Origin: Saccopteryx bilineata
Taxonomy: Eukaryota; Chordata; Mammalia; Chiroptera; Emballonuridae
Assembly (NCBI RefSeq): GCF_036850765.1
Contig: NC_089493.1
Span: 124,688,239 to 124,752,238, forward strand
Length of the DNA: 64,000 nt
Direction of reading: 5' to 3'
Part shown: piece after piece, positions 36,760 to 48,900 of the stretch
Numbering within the stretch: position 1 is the first letter of the stretch
Layout of the letters: each line of letters begins with the position of its first letter
Translations under genes and position numbers: made by a program
The notes under the pieces: model-generated
What the model saw: the letters and a program-made list of their open reading frames with translations, nothing else
Databases searched by the model: none
Told to the model about the DNA's origin: nothing

Positions 36760-37904
36760 ACCTTGATTGCAAGCAATAAGGACTGTCTGTAGATTGAAGC
36801 AAACAAACTCCTTTCCAGAAGGAGGTAACAGGAAGAAAATGGAACTGTGACAGAAAGTACTTGTCTCTCAAAGTCTGTTCTTTTTTACTAAACTATAAAT
36901 TTTTAGTTGGGCACATGAAGCCCCAGTTAAAGACCACATTTCCCAGTTTCTTGTATAGCCAAGAGTGGTCAACTTCTCACGAAAGGAGTATGTGTAAAAG
37001 TGGTATATGCAACCTCTGCATAGTTTGCTTAAAAAGAAATCAGTTGTCTTCCAAATCTCTGCCTTTTCCCAGGTGTAGATGGTGCCAGGGAAAAACCCCA
37101 GCAGTGCCCCAGCTTTCACCATGCAAATGAAGAAAATACTCTAAGGTATGGCACAGCATGAAGAAGAAAAAAGTCAGGGTCCATGGATGGCTTATCAGAG
37201 CTGAACCAACCTGCCAGCCTGGGACTCTCCTACATCTGGACTGCTACATGAGAAATCAGCTTCGATCTCATTTATTTCATTGCATTTTGGGGACTCTTTG
37301 TTATTGCAAAAAACTTTACACAACAACTGAATGGGGAAGCTCACAGAGGAAAACTCTGGCTAACCAGAACTCAAGGTGCTAACAGCAGGAACCAGGCTGG
37401 AGTGGGTCTGTCTTAGACTGGTAGAAGTATGTGTGTTCTTCACTTTATGTAGGAAAGATTCCACGTATGTTTCCAGATGATTCTGAGAGTGCGTTTATTA
37501 AATCTGGGGACAGTGAAACAAGGAAAGGCTTAGGATAGAAGAAGCAACTGGAGAGAGCCTATGGAGGGCTGCTTTGGCTCTCTAGAAATTTTAAAGAAAA
37601 GACTTGGTAAGGGTGCTATTGGCTCACTGAAAATTCAGAGAAAAGAGGCCTTGGAGACAGGTTCAGGGGTTTTGCTGCCTGCTGTTCCCCTGGTTGCAAG
37701 TCCTATGGGAGTCTTGAGAGCTTTTTTTTAAAGTATGTGCCCGAAAGAAGGGCACCTACATGCTTCAAGGAATGCACTGCCATATCCTTTGTTTAGAGGG
37801 CCTTTCTCTGTCTTCTGCAGGCAGGAATCCTAGGGAAGTACTCAGGGGAGGGTCACAGCAAAATATTCACCAGATTTCCAGGTGAGTTCTTGGGGAAGTA
37901 TATT
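36760..37904. other. Intergenic DNA
   Basis: Open frames here are short and lack recognisable motifs. I see no gene. Confidence 0.5.
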
Positions 37905-38303
37905 TTATTTTTTTTAATTTTTAATTTAATTTAATTTTTTTGTGTGTTTTTTCTGAAGTTGGAAACGGGAGGCAGTCAGACAGACTCCTACATGCACCCG
38001 ACCGGGATCCACCCGGCATGCCCACCAGGGGGCGATGCTCTGCCCATCTGGGGCGTTGCTCTGTTGCAACCAGAGCCATTCTAGTGCCTGAGGCAGAGGC
38101 CATGGAGCCATCCTCAGCGCCCGGGCCAACTTTGCTCCAATGGAGCCTTGGCTGCGGGAGGGGAAGAGAGAGACAGAGAGGAAGGAGAGGGGGAGGGGTG
38201 GAGAAGCAGATGGGCACTTCTCCTGTGTGCCCTGGCCAGGAATCAAACCTGGGACTTCTGCATGCCAGGCCGACGCTCTACAACTGAGCCAACTGGCCAG
38301 TGC
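37905..38303 (-). mobile_element. Bat tRNA-derived SINE (family A)
   Basis: Reverse-oriented full copy, from the T-rich tail and TTTTTTCTGAAGTTGGAAAC to GAGCCAACTGGCCAGTGC. A short flanking repeat TATATT is at 37,899-37,904 and 38,304-38,309. Confidence 0.9.
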
Positions 38304-38911
38304 TATATTCCTATTTTTTAAAAAATACCATGAATAGGGATCCAAGATGGTGGCAGAGTAGGTGAAATTTACACTCACCTCCTCCCAGGACCAAACTGAA
38401 ATTACAGCTAAAATATAGAGCAATCAACCTGAATAATTGTCTGAGAACTAGTTGAAGAGAAGTTTTATAACCAAGAATTTACAGAAGAAGCCACATTGAG
38501 ACTGATAGGACACTTGCACATATGAAAAGGGCTAGCTCTGCTACCATGTCCAGAAGGATATCTCAACTGTGGGGGTTTCCCCATGAAAAGCATGGGGTTT
38601 TAACCTCACACCAGGCTCCAGCTCAGAGCTCCAGAGCCAGGATGAGGCCCCCAAATAACAACTGGCTGTAAAAAGCAGTGGGGATTCTGTTTACCAGGGA
38701 GAGACAAGAATTTGCTAGAGACACAGGCACCCTCTTAATGGGCCAATGCAGAAGATCTCATTCACAGCCACGCCCTCTGGACTCCAGGGAAGGGAGAGCA
38801 GAGTGGACTAGAATTGTGCAAGTAGAGTCTGGGTTTGTGGCTCTGAACAGAGAGCTGAGGAGATAGTTGCCAGGAGCCAGGACCTACTGCACCATAAATG
38901 CCATCTTTCTT

Positions 38912-39152
38912 TTTTTTTTTTTTTTTTTTAATTTTTTAAATTTTATTTATTCATTTTAGAGAGGAGAGAGAAAGGGAGAAAGAGAGACAGAGAGGGAGAG
39001 AGAGAGGAGAGAGAGACAGAGAGAGAAGGTGGAGAGGAGCTGGAAGCATCAACTCCCATATGTGCCTTGACCTGGCAAGCCCAGGGTTTCGAACCGGCGA
39101 CCTCAGCATTTCCAAGTCGACGCTTTATCCACTGCGCCACCACAGGTCAGGC
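38912..39152 (-). mobile_element. Short bat tRNA-derived SINE
   Basis: Reverse-oriented, ending GCGCCACCACAGGTCAGGC. A perfect 16-base target duplication AAATGCCATCTTTCTT is at 38,896-38,911 and 39,153-39,168. Confidence 0.93.
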
Positions 39153-41013
39153 AAATGCCATCTTTCTTAGGTGGAGCTAAGCCCTACACATGGCACCAGC
39201 CTGGGGGAAAGCAACAGTCCCACCTTCCGGGCTCCCTCTTGTCCTTCTCTGAGGAGCTCATGCCCTGCTGAGGAGTCAGCTGCCAGAGCAAGGGTAAAGA
39301 GAACTGGACAGTCTCAGAGGTTGTTAGTGACTGAGTTATGGGGGAGGGAGTCATCTCCCCCAACTTTTCCTGACTGGTCCCTCCCTGTCATGGGATATCC
39401 ACTAACCCCACCCCCTGGGCTCTCAGTGGCTCCACCCTCTCAATTATTGGTGGCTCCACCTTACTGTCCCAGCCAAATCTGGGACAAATGGGAGAAAGTT
39501 TTTCCTCACTTGTCCAACTGGTGCAGAGCCTTACCTTCACACGGCCAAATCTTGGTCTATTAGAGTCTGATAAACTCTGCTGACCTCCCAAGTGAGCACC
39601 CAGTAGGTGGCAGCTAGACTTGGTATAAACTGGGACATTTGCTGAGTGGTCTCACACCCAGCACTGGTGCCAAGTTTGAAACTGTATCAATCTGGTGAAC
39701 ACAATTCATTCTTACCTTGTGACTACCTAATTCAACTCAAGTACTATTAGAGGCTCTTTCAGTGAGTGAGCCTAATAGGCAGCTGAAAGGTGAAAGCGGG
39801 CCGTGACAAATCTCAGTGTTCCTTGAGACTTCTGCTGACCTTGCCCCCAAGCCTGGTGCTGGTGGAAGCCAGCCTTGTGTATAGCTTGATCCTTCTCGCA
39901 CACACCCAGGCCCAGGAGAGGCAGCCACAAACTGTGGATTGCTTTGTAGCTCCAAACATGTTGCCCAGGGCCAGACACAGGCTGTATCTGACATTGGCTT
40001 GCAATGAAGTTCCTCCCAAGAGGCCCCAGAATCAACACACCCAGTTGGAAACCTCAGACAACATCTGAGCAGGATCTAATTAGTTTCATAAGTGGCATAT
40101 CCAAACGGAGATCTCAGCAGGCACCACCTCGGCTGAGGTGAATTCTGCCTGCATTGTGTGGTCAGCACCTGTACAGCACTGTGTACACTCTGGTCAGAGT
40201 TTATTTTAAGTGAGTCAGCTTCAAGGTCAACCCCACACACAAGTGGGCCAATAGCAATCAAGACTCAATTACAATGAGAAGGCCCACAGAACCCACATGA
40301 GGGCCATTTCTGGAGCATCTAGTGCATATAACCAAAAGATTGCACCACTGGGTCCCACAGGATAGCTACTGTATTAAACCATCCTACCAAAACTGGTATT
40401 CATAGCAGACCTACTTCATATATAGAAACAAACAAAAAGAGGCAGTTTAAATGGGGAGACAAAGAAATAGGTTCAAAATGAAAGAGTAATTGACTGAGCT
40501 AACTGGCTAGGCTCTGGGAATAAATTTAATTAAGGATGTAAAGGACCTGTTCTCAGAAAATTATGACACTGAAGAAAGAAACTGAAGAAGATATAGACAA
40601 GTGGAAGTACATACTGTGTTCATGGACAGAAAGAACTGACATAAGTAAAATGTCCATATTACCCAAAGCAATTTATAGATTCAGCACAATTCCTATCAAG
40701 ATACCAGTGGCATATTTCATAGAACTAAAACAAATATTCCAAAAATTTATATGAAACCACAAAAGATCTCAAATAGCCACAGAAATCTTGATAAAAAAGA
40801 ATGACATTGGAGGAATCACGCTACCTGATAACAAGGCCATAGTAATCAAAACAGCATGATACTAGCATAAAAACAGATATATAGATCAATGGAACAGAAT
40901 AGAGAGCCCAGAAATAAACCCACATTTTTATAGCCAATTAATATTTGACAGAGGACATAGCAACACACAATAGCCTATTCAGTAAATGGTGTTGGGAATA
41001 TTGGAAGATACAT

Positions 41014-41016
<3 letters not shown>

Positions 41017-41055
<39 letters not shown>
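41017..41055. repeat. Poly(A) tract inside L1 ORF2
   Basis: An A run of about 39 bases within L1 coding sequence, and not at an element end. Confidence 0.95.
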
Positions 41056-41057
<2 letters not shown>

Positions 41058-41209
41058 AAAGAAAGGAAATAGACCTTCTTCTTGCACCATACACAAGAAA
41101 AAATTCAAAATGGATTAAAGACTTAAATATAAGACTCAAAACCATAAAAATTCTAGAAGAAAACATAAGCAGTAAAATCATAAACATTTCTCATAGCAAT
41201 ATATATATA

Positions 41210-41616
41210 TTTTTAATTATTTTATTTATTTATTTATTTTTTTGCATTTTTCTGAAGCTGGAAACAGGGAGAGACAGTCAGACAGACTCCCGCATGCGCC
41301 CGACCGGGATCCACCCGGCACGCCCACCATGGGGCCACGCTCTGCCCACCAGGGGGCGATGCTCTGCCCATCCTGGGCGTCGCCATGTTGCGACCAGAGC
41401 CACTCTAGCGCCTGGGGCAGAGGCCACAGAGCCATCCCCAGCGCCCGGGCCATCTTTTGCTCCAATGGAGCCTTGGCTGCGGGAGGGGAAGGGAGAGACA
41501 GAGAGGAAGGCGCGGCGGAGGGGTGGACGCTTCTCCTATGTGCCCTGGCTGGGAATCGAACCCGGGTCCTCCGCACGCTAGGCTGACGCTCTACCGCTGA
41601 GCCAACCGGCCAGGGC
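41210..41616 (-). mobile_element. Young bat tRNA-derived SINE (family A)
   Basis: Reverse-oriented, CpG-rich and well preserved, ending GAGCCAACCGGCCAGGGC. The flanking word GCAATATAT occurs at 41,196-41,204 and again from 41,617. It is inserted in the plus-strand L1. Confidence 0.9.
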
Positions 41617-41959
41617 GCAATATATTTTTTGATATATTGCCTTGGGCAAGGAAAACAAACAAAAAAATAAACAAATGGGACTACATCTAACTGAAAAGTT
41701 TTGCCCTGAAAACTTTTGCACTGCAAAGGAAACCATCAAAAATGTGAAGACACCCCACTGAATGGGAGATCATATTTGCCAATACATCTGATAAGGGGTT
41801 AATATCCAAAATTTATAAAAAACTTAAAATTCAACATGAAAAACAAACAAACAATAAAACAATCAATCCAATTTGAAAAATGGACAAAGGACCTTAATAG
41901 ACCTTTCTCCAAAGAGGACATACAGATGGTCAATAGATATTTGAAAATATGCTGAACAT

Positions 41960-42256
41960 GTCTGACCAGTGGTGGTGCAGTGGATAGAGCATCAACCTGG
42001 GACAACGAGGACCTAAGTTTGGGTCACTGGTTTGAGTGTGGGATCAATGATGTGATCCCAAGGTCACTGGCTTGCGCCCAAAGGTTGCTGGCTTGAAGCC
42101 CAAGGTCGCTGGCTTGAGCAAGGGTTCACTGGCTTGATCTGAGCCTCTGGGTCAAGGCATGTATGAGAAGCAAAAAATGAAGAATTTAAGTGAAGCAACT
42201 GTGAGGTAATGCTTCTAACTCTGTCCTCCTTTCCTTTCTCTTTCTCTCAAAAGAAT
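41960..42256 (+). mobile_element. Bat tRNA-derived SINE (family B)
   Basis: Head GTCTGACCAGTGGTGGTGCA and a repeated GGTCACTGGCTTG-type body. A perfect 16-base target duplication AAAATATGCTGAACAT is at 41,944-41,959 and 42,257-42,272. Confidence 0.94.
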
Positions 42257-43263
42257 AAAATATGCTGAACATCACTAATTATAAGAGAAATGCGAATTAA
42301 AACTACTATGAGATACCACCTCACACCTGTCAGAATAGCTATCATCAATAAATCAACAAGCAACAATTGCCGGCAAGGGTGTGGAGGAAAGGGAACCTTC
42401 ATGCACTGTTTGTGGGAATGCAAATTGGTGCAACCACTGTGGAAAGCAGCATGAAGTTATCTTAAAAAATGAAAAAATGGAAGTGTTGTTCAACCTAGCA
42501 AACCCATTTCTGGGAATATATCCTAAGAGTCCCCAAACACTAATTCAAAAGAATGCATACACCCCTATGGTCATTGCAGTGTTATTTACAATAGCAAGAC
42601 TTGGAAGCAGCTCAAGTGCCCATCAGTAGATGAGTGGACAAAAAGTTGTGGCATATTTACACAATGAAAGACTACTCAGCCACAAAAAGAAGGAAATCTT
42701 ACCTTTTGACACAGCACGCTAAGAACATTATGCTAAGTGAAATAGGCCAGTTAGAAAAAGACAAATACCATATGATTTTACTTACATGTAGAATACAATG
42801 AACAAAATAAGTTAACAAAATTGAAACAGACTCATAGATACAGAAAACAGATTGACAGATGTCAGGCATGAGGAGGCTTGGAAGCTGGGTGAAAAAGGTG
42901 AAAGGATTAAGCAAAAAAAAAAAACACCCCAAAACAAAAAAAGCCCCTCATAGACAACAGTATGATGATTACCAGAGGGAAAGAGAGACGGTGGGAGGTA
43001 GAAGAGGGTCAAGGAAGGAGACTTGATTTGGGGTGATGAATATACAGATTATGTATTATAGAACTGTACACCTGAAATTTACATAATTTTATTAACTAAT
43101 GTCATCTCAATAAGTTCAATTATAATATAAATAAATAAATAAATAAAATAAAGCATACATTTTGGAAGATCAAGCTTGACTGTTTCTAACAGTAGAGGTT
43201 ACTGTTGCTCAATGATCTCCACTAGTGTGTCTATTCCTTTTTTTTTTTTAAATATACATACCT

Positions 43264-43627
43264 TAGGCCCTGGCTGGTTTGCTCAGTGGTATAGCTTCCA
43301 CCTGGTTTGTGAGAGTCCAGGGTTTGATTCCAGGTCAGGGCACACAGGAGAAGTGACCATCTGCTTCTCTACCTTTCCCCTTGCCCCTTCTATTTCTCTT
43401 CCCCTCCTGCAGCAATGGCTCCAATGGTTCCAGCAAGTTGGCCCGGGGCAATGAGGATAGCACCATGACCTTGCCTCAGGTGCTAAGATAGCTTGGTTGC
43501 GGAGCAACAGAGCAGCGGCCTCAGATGGGCAGAGTATGGTGGGGTATGGGGCTTGCCAGGTGGATCCCAGAAGGAGCGTATGCAGAAGTCTGTCTCTCTG
43601 CCTCCCCACTTTCCAGTAGTAAAAAAA

Positions 43628-43645
<18 letters not shown>
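43264..43645 (+). mobile_element. Bat tRNA-derived SINE (family A, diverged)
   Basis: Head AGGCCCTGGCTGGTTTGCTC, CT-rich body and a terminal A24 run at about 43,621-43,645, from which a compound microsatellite continues. Confidence 0.88.

Positions 43646-43707
<62 letters not shown>
43645..43707. repeat. Compound (TA)n(CA)n microsatellite
   Basis: The poly(A) tail of the SINE passes into TA and then CA dinucleotides. Confidence 0.95.
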
Positions 43708-43708
<1 letters not shown>

Positions 43709-44233
43709 CCCTCTTCCCAACTCTGCAGCCCCAGCCCCTGGAATATTCTGCAATGACATTTTTTTTTCACATTGTGGGTATGCTGTTGGCACTTAAGAGA
43801 TTAGAGACTTGTGATTCTGCTAAAACTCTACAATGCAGAGAACAGCACTCGACAAACAACAATTATCTGGCCCCAAATGTTAGCAATGCCAAGGTGGAGA
43901 AACTGTGGTGTGGAAGAAATCCTAGTATATGGATCCTTGAAAGAAAGACTATGACAATCCCCGTGATAATAGCCATGCCTATAATTATTATTTAAAATAA
44001 TAAACTTCTAAGTATACAAACTGGGTAAACAGGAGAGAGACTCCTTCCTGAAAATTCCATTCCTGGGAAAAGGAGGGATGGGTTGGGTGAGTGGAAGGCA
44101 AAAATTTGAGGTAGCTGTGATTCTGCATGAGGGTGCTGCAGCTAAGGGGGAGGGGTTGGGAGCTTGGCCGACCTGCCAGCTGGGGTGGTGGGAAGTGACC
44201 TGGTGGTGTCATGACTCAGGAGGAAGAGCAGGC

Positions 44234-45118
44234 TCACTGAGGTAAAAGAACTGTGGGTTTGAGTGTCAGGAATTGGTGGTGGCCGGGCCTTGGATAATAG
44301 AACACAAGGGTGACCTCAGGCTCCCAGTTCTCTGGCTGAGGTTGTGACTGGGTAGCCTGGGCTGGTGGTATCCTCGCAATTCGGTGGGCTGCAGACAGGG
44401 AAGGCTCAGGGAGGGTGGCAGCAGTGTCCTCTTCTCCATGCTGTTGCACCAGGAGCAGAGGCCCAGGCCTGGGCACAAGGGAAAGCACCACTCCCTTCCT
44501 CCGCACAGGCTTGAAGGCAGACCTCCTACGCTCTGGACTCTGCCTCCTCCTCTTGGTGTCCGGGGTCTCAAACCAGAGTGGTCTGTCGAACTTCCTTTTC
44601 CCTTTCCTGCATTGGCTGAGAGCCTGCAGCACGATCTCCTTGGCACAGGGGTCAGGGCTCTCTGGGGTGGGTGGACATGTGTGGATGCTGTCTTTGCTTT
44701 CAGGAGGACAAATTTTGATGGTCACTGGGCTCTGGATGCATCAGGGGTGGCGGGCTTTCCAAATCCTCCCATTCATGATACTATTGTAATTGCAGGAAAA
44801 ATCCAGCCCCATGAAGGTCTGACCTGGTTGCTGGCTGGGCAAGCGCCTCCAAACTTTGGGCATCATCGCCCTCCAGACTCTGTCATAGTCCTGGCCTAGC
44901 GGTATGATGGGCAGGGCTTGGGTCCCTACCCAGCCGTTCCGGTGTGGTGCCGGTGGGCGTAGGGAACTCGGCTCTGTTTCCTGCCCTGCTGGCAAATGTC
45001 TGGCCTGGACTGTGGGAACCGGCGCACCGGGGCGTGCGGCCACAAGATGGCCTTGGCTGTGCTTCGGAACCTGCCCAGATACCTGCCCAGATAGATACCT
45101 GCCCAGGTAGCCGCCCAT
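44234..45118 (-). pseudogene. POM121-like open frame with one stop
   Basis: POM121 is a membrane nucleoporin, and mammals carry several shorter POM121-like copies. From Met at 45,118 (MGGYLGRYLSGQ) the frame gives 125 residues, a TGA at 44,741-44,743, then at least 168 more residues in the same frame to 44,234. After the stop it contains the POM121 signature (ALSQCRKGKRKFDRPLWFE, then SAFKPVRRKGVVLSLVPRPG). One frame across about 295 codons with a single stop suggests either recent loss of function or a shorter product. It ends well short of full POM121 and lacks a visible membrane segment. No introns are apparent, so a retrocopy or a single-exon family member is likely. Confidence 0.75.
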
Positions 45119-45530
45119 GATAGCAGGGCAGAGGGATCAGGGTCGTCCCGGGGCCAGACGTTCCTGCTGTTTCCCGATTGGAAGCAGTTAGGGCTAGGCT
45201 GTCTGTTGACATCCGGGCGCCAGAACAGCTGGTGAAGTGTTGATAAGGGGAACCTCTGTGCACGGGGTCCTGCACGTGCCACGCCAGGTCCTGTGCACAA
45301 CGAAAAGTCACGGAACTCCTCCTGTTCCCGAGGCCAGGGGAACGAAACTCCAGCTTCCCACTGCTGGTCCCAGGACCTTGGTTCGAGGTAGTGGGGGCTA
45401 GGAGGCCTTGATTTCTGTACTTGACATTTAAAGGGAAAAAAATATAATAATTTTTACCAGGTTCTGGAAAGTACAGAAAATCGACAGAAGGGCACTTTCT
45501 TTCATTATTGTGAAAGTGAACATAATAGGT
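45119..45530. other. GC-rich DNA upstream of the POM121-like frame
   Basis: GC-rich with several CpGs (about 45,120-45,410). It may be the 5' flank or leader of the POM121-like copy; I cannot assign it further. Confidence 0.4.
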
Positions 45531-45544
45531 TTGAATGCCCTTTT

Positions 45545-45954
45545 TTTTTCTCCATATATATTTATTTTATTTTATTTATTTATTTATTTATTTTTTCCCT
45601 GAAGTGAGAAGCGGGGGTGGGGGAGCGGCAGACAGACTCCCGCATGCAGTGGGCTGGGATCCACCCAGCATGCCCACCAAGGGGAGGTGCTCTGTTGCTG
45701 CTGGAGCCATTCTAGCACCTGAGGCAGAGGCCATGGAGCCATCCTCAGTGCCTGGGTCAACTTTGCTCCCATGGAGCCTTGACTGCAGGAGGGGAAGAGA
45801 GAGACAGAGTGAAAGGAGAGGGGGAAGGGTGGAGAAGCAGGTATGCGCTTCTCCTGTGTACCCTGGCCAGTCCTGTGTGCCCTGGCCGGGAATGGAACCT
45901 GGAACTTCCACATGCCAGGCGGACGCTCTACCGCTGAGCCAACCGGCCAGGGCC
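45545..45954 (-). mobile_element. Bat tRNA-derived SINE (family A)
   Basis: Reverse-oriented, with a small internal repeat of GTGTACCCTGGCCAGTCCT/GTGTGCCCTGGCCGGG near 45,857-45,890. The 15-base target duplication TTTGAATGCCCTTTT (45,530-45,544) recurs with one mismatch at 45,955-45,969. Confidence 0.92.
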
Positions 45955-45969
45955 TTTGAATGCTCTTTT

Positions 45970-46834
45970 AAGGAAAAACAAGATTTACTAGTAAAGGGGA
46001 TTTGTGTTTCATTCTTCTAGAATGGTGGCTAAGGAGAATTTTTGCAATTTTGCTCTTAAGGAAGTGGTGAAATTATTCAGGATTTTATGTTTTAGCACTG
46101 ACAGCATTGATTTAATGTGGAGTGTCACATAATTTTCAGTCTGCACCCATTCACAGATAGATTTTGTTCTCTCTCAACGCCTCAACACTAACGTCCTTTC
46201 TCTTCTTTCATTTCTACTTGGAATGTTGGAATAGAGTGAGGCCCATTTTCTGCTCTAGTTGAAAACATTGAAGTTCAAAAACAAAGCATCCAAAGTCTGT
46301 GGGGAACAGATTATAATGCATGGGTTTGGAGGTTCGTTCGAGGTGGTGTGAATCAATCTCTTCTTGTGAAAATGTCTCTCATAAGCTCATGCAGAAGGCA
46401 ATGGTGGGGCCAGCCCCAGTACTGGGATGGGAGATGGACAGGCAATGAAAGCTTGCAAATCTTAATCAAATCTAAGAGTGGGCCACAGAATCCATTCAGA
46501 TCTGAGAGGTGGACAGCTGAATGGTGAGGACACTAAGTAGAATTCAGTGAGAGGAACCAGATGGTTCTGAGGTCTGAGATAGGCTAATCATCTTGGGATG
46601 CAGGAGTGTGGCCCAATGGTGGGTATACTGGGGAATGAGATCCCCAACACTATCCACTCACCCAGGAATTCTTTTCCCAATTCCTTATTTAAGGAATGAT
46701 CCCTGAGTATATGATTTTGAAAACAAAAATTTCTATGGTGTCATTTTCTTCTAAAGACATTTTTCATGATAGAATGACTCTTCTTAGATAGCTAGCATAT
46801 CTCTAAGGATTGAAAGGTCTAATATCATTGGATA
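45970..46834. other. Intergenic DNA
   Basis: I see no gene or recognisable repeat in this stretch. Confidence 0.5.
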
Positions 46835-46844
46835 TGGATTTCTT

Positions 46845-47218
46845 TTCCTCCTCCTCTTCCTTCTTTTTTTTAGAGAGAGAAAGAGAGACAGGAACATCAA
46901 GCTGTTTCTGTATGTGCCCTGACCAGAGGTCAAACCAGCAACATTTGTGCTTCTGAGCAACGCTCCAACCAACCAAGCTATCCAGCCAGGGCTTAATTAA
47001 TTAATTTATTTTTATTGATTAATTTTTTGATTAATTTTTAGAAAGACAGAGAGAGGAAGGGAGAGAGAGGGGAGGGGGAAGGGAAGCATTCATTTGTTGT
47101 TCCACTCAGTTGTGCATTCATTGGTTGCTTCCTGTGTGTGGCCTGACCAGGGACTGAACCCGCAACCTTGTTGCTTCAGGACAACTCTCCTAACTGACTA
47201 AGCTAACATGACAGGGCC
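46845..47218 (-). mobile_element. Pair of adjacent reverse-oriented SINEs
   Basis: The first unit (to about 46,993) ends TATCCAGCCAGGGC. The second (about 46,994-47,218) starts in ATTAATTAATTTATTTTTAT and ends AACATGACAGGGCC. The word TGGATTTCTT flanks the pair at 46,835-46,844 and 47,219-47,228. Confidence 0.8.
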
Positions 47219-47769
47219 TGGATTTCTTATAATGTATTCCCCCACCCCCCACTGCCTACAGTATTTTCCACATCCTATCTGCAACATAATTCGTGGGTTT
47301 CATCCTGGTTTGAGGTTAATGACTCTCTGACAAGCCAGTCTTCTGCTGATAAGTTACAGACGTAGGGGAATCATCCATATGCTTTTTCTGGTAAAGCAAC
47401 ATGTTGATTGGTTAAAATCCATTTTCATATTGAAGATGTCTGTTTCTTCTTCTCATGCACCAAGATGTAATGGATTTCATTAACTAGCAGATATTGGAGA
47501 TTAGCATGTATCCGTGGTGCTCAACCAGGGATGAGTTTACAATGGACATTAAAGAATGACGAGATATATTTGGTTGTCACTACTTGGGGTACTATTAGAA
47601 TCCAGTGAGTAGAGAGAGGCCAGGGATGCCACTAAACATTCTACTACAGGACATATTCCGACACCATAACCATTGCTATGTATATTGGAACCACATAAAA
47701 TTTATGGAGAATAAACAATTCATGGAGAATAACAACTTAAGGGGGACTGACATTAAAGATGTCTCCCTA

Positions 47770-48900
47770 TTCAATAACATGGTCTGAATTTTATTAATTC
47801 AAGTTTATTGTGTCCTTTATGAATGTTTTACAGTTTTCTTGTTGACATTTTATGTTAAGTTCATTCCAAGGTATTTTAGTTTTTTTAGTTTCCATAATAA
47901 GTAGGGTGCTTTCTTCCCTTGTATCTTGTAATTGTGATTTTTATATGTTAAAGAAATTGACTTCTATAAATTAATATGGGACTACACTAATTGTTTCTTT
48001 AAATTTCTTTATCTTTTTTTCATCTAGCTGAACTGAATACTACTGGAATTTAATTCAATTTAATATTTAAAATTCAAATAACAATGGGGTTAGTAGGTAC
48101 CCTTTTCACACTAGGTATACTATTTACTTTTGATTTTAGAGTTATATACTTTATTAGGCTAGAGAATTCTTTTTTCATTGCTGTTTTATTAAAAAAATTT
48201 TAAGCAACAGCCTGACCAGGCGGTGGCACAGTGGATAGAGCGTTGGCCTGGGATGCTGAGGATCCTGGTTTGAAACCCCGAGGTTACTGGCTTGAGCACA
48301 AGGTCACCAGCTTGAGCGGGGTTGCTGGCTTAAACATGGCATCATAGACCTGACCCTGTGGTCTCTGACTTGAGCCCAAAGGTCACTGGCTTGAGCAAAG
48401 GGTTACTGGTTCTGCTGGAGACCCCCCCCCCCACCCCACATCAAACTACATCGAAGCAACAATGAACAACCAAGGTGCTGCAACTATGAGCTGATGATGC
48501 TTCTCATTTCTTTCCCTTCCTGTCTTTCTCTCTGACACTAATTTATTTTTATTTTAAGAAACAGATGGAGAATTTTGTCAAATGTGTTTCCAGAATCTAT
48601 GGAAATGAGAATATAAGTTTTTCCTCTAGATTTCCCTGAGGGGATGAAGTATATTAATCGTAACTGTATCATTCCTAATACAGAACCATCGTTACAGTAC
48701 TGAAAAAAATCTTACACTTGGACAAAGTATATATTTCTTCTGATATACTCTGGATTTTGTTTCTATTACTTTAACTTCTTTTTTCCTAAATATTATTGAG
48801 AGATATTGGCCTATTGTTTACTTCACAGAAGGGGAATTCCAATTTTTGCTGGGTTTTGGTTTCATTGTTACTTTCCTTTCAAAAAGAAAGGAAAAGAATT
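47770..48900 (-). mobile_element. Old L1 ORF2 fragments
   Basis: Reverse-oriented, degraded ORF2-like words (TTCATTCCAAGGTATTTTAG, TTTGTCAAATGTGTTTCCAG) lie on both sides of the SINE at 48,211-48,551. They parallel the 56,900-57,450 part of the long L1. Confidence 0.55.
48211..48551 (+). mobile_element. Bat tRNA-derived SINE (family B)
   Basis: Head CCTGACCAGGCGGTGGCACA with box B-like GGTTTGAAACCCC. The target repeat is TTTTAAGCAACAG at 48,198-48,210 and TTTTAAGAAACAG at 48,552-48,564. Confidence 0.9.

Larger units (their letters stand above)
38336..43150 (+). mobile_element. L1 element, plus strand, internally deleted
   Basis: Starts with CCAAGATGGTGGCAGAGTAG, which I take as an L1 5' UTR of about 2 kb. 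It resumes at about 40,555 in ORF2 ([20 protein letters not shown]), so ORF1 and most of ORF2 are missing. It continues to the ORF2 tail and 3' UTR ending near 43,110 with AATAAATAAATAAATAAAAT. SINEs interrupt it at 38,912, 41,210 and 41,960. No intact frame remains. Confidence 0.7.

Noticed and set aside
39171..40068. Several 60-130 codon frames
   Set aside because: They fall in what looks like an L1 5' UTR and show no conserved domain.
43493..43792. Open frames with (YI)n, (CV)n or (HT)n
   Set aside because: They are translations of the compound microsatellite in a SINE tail.
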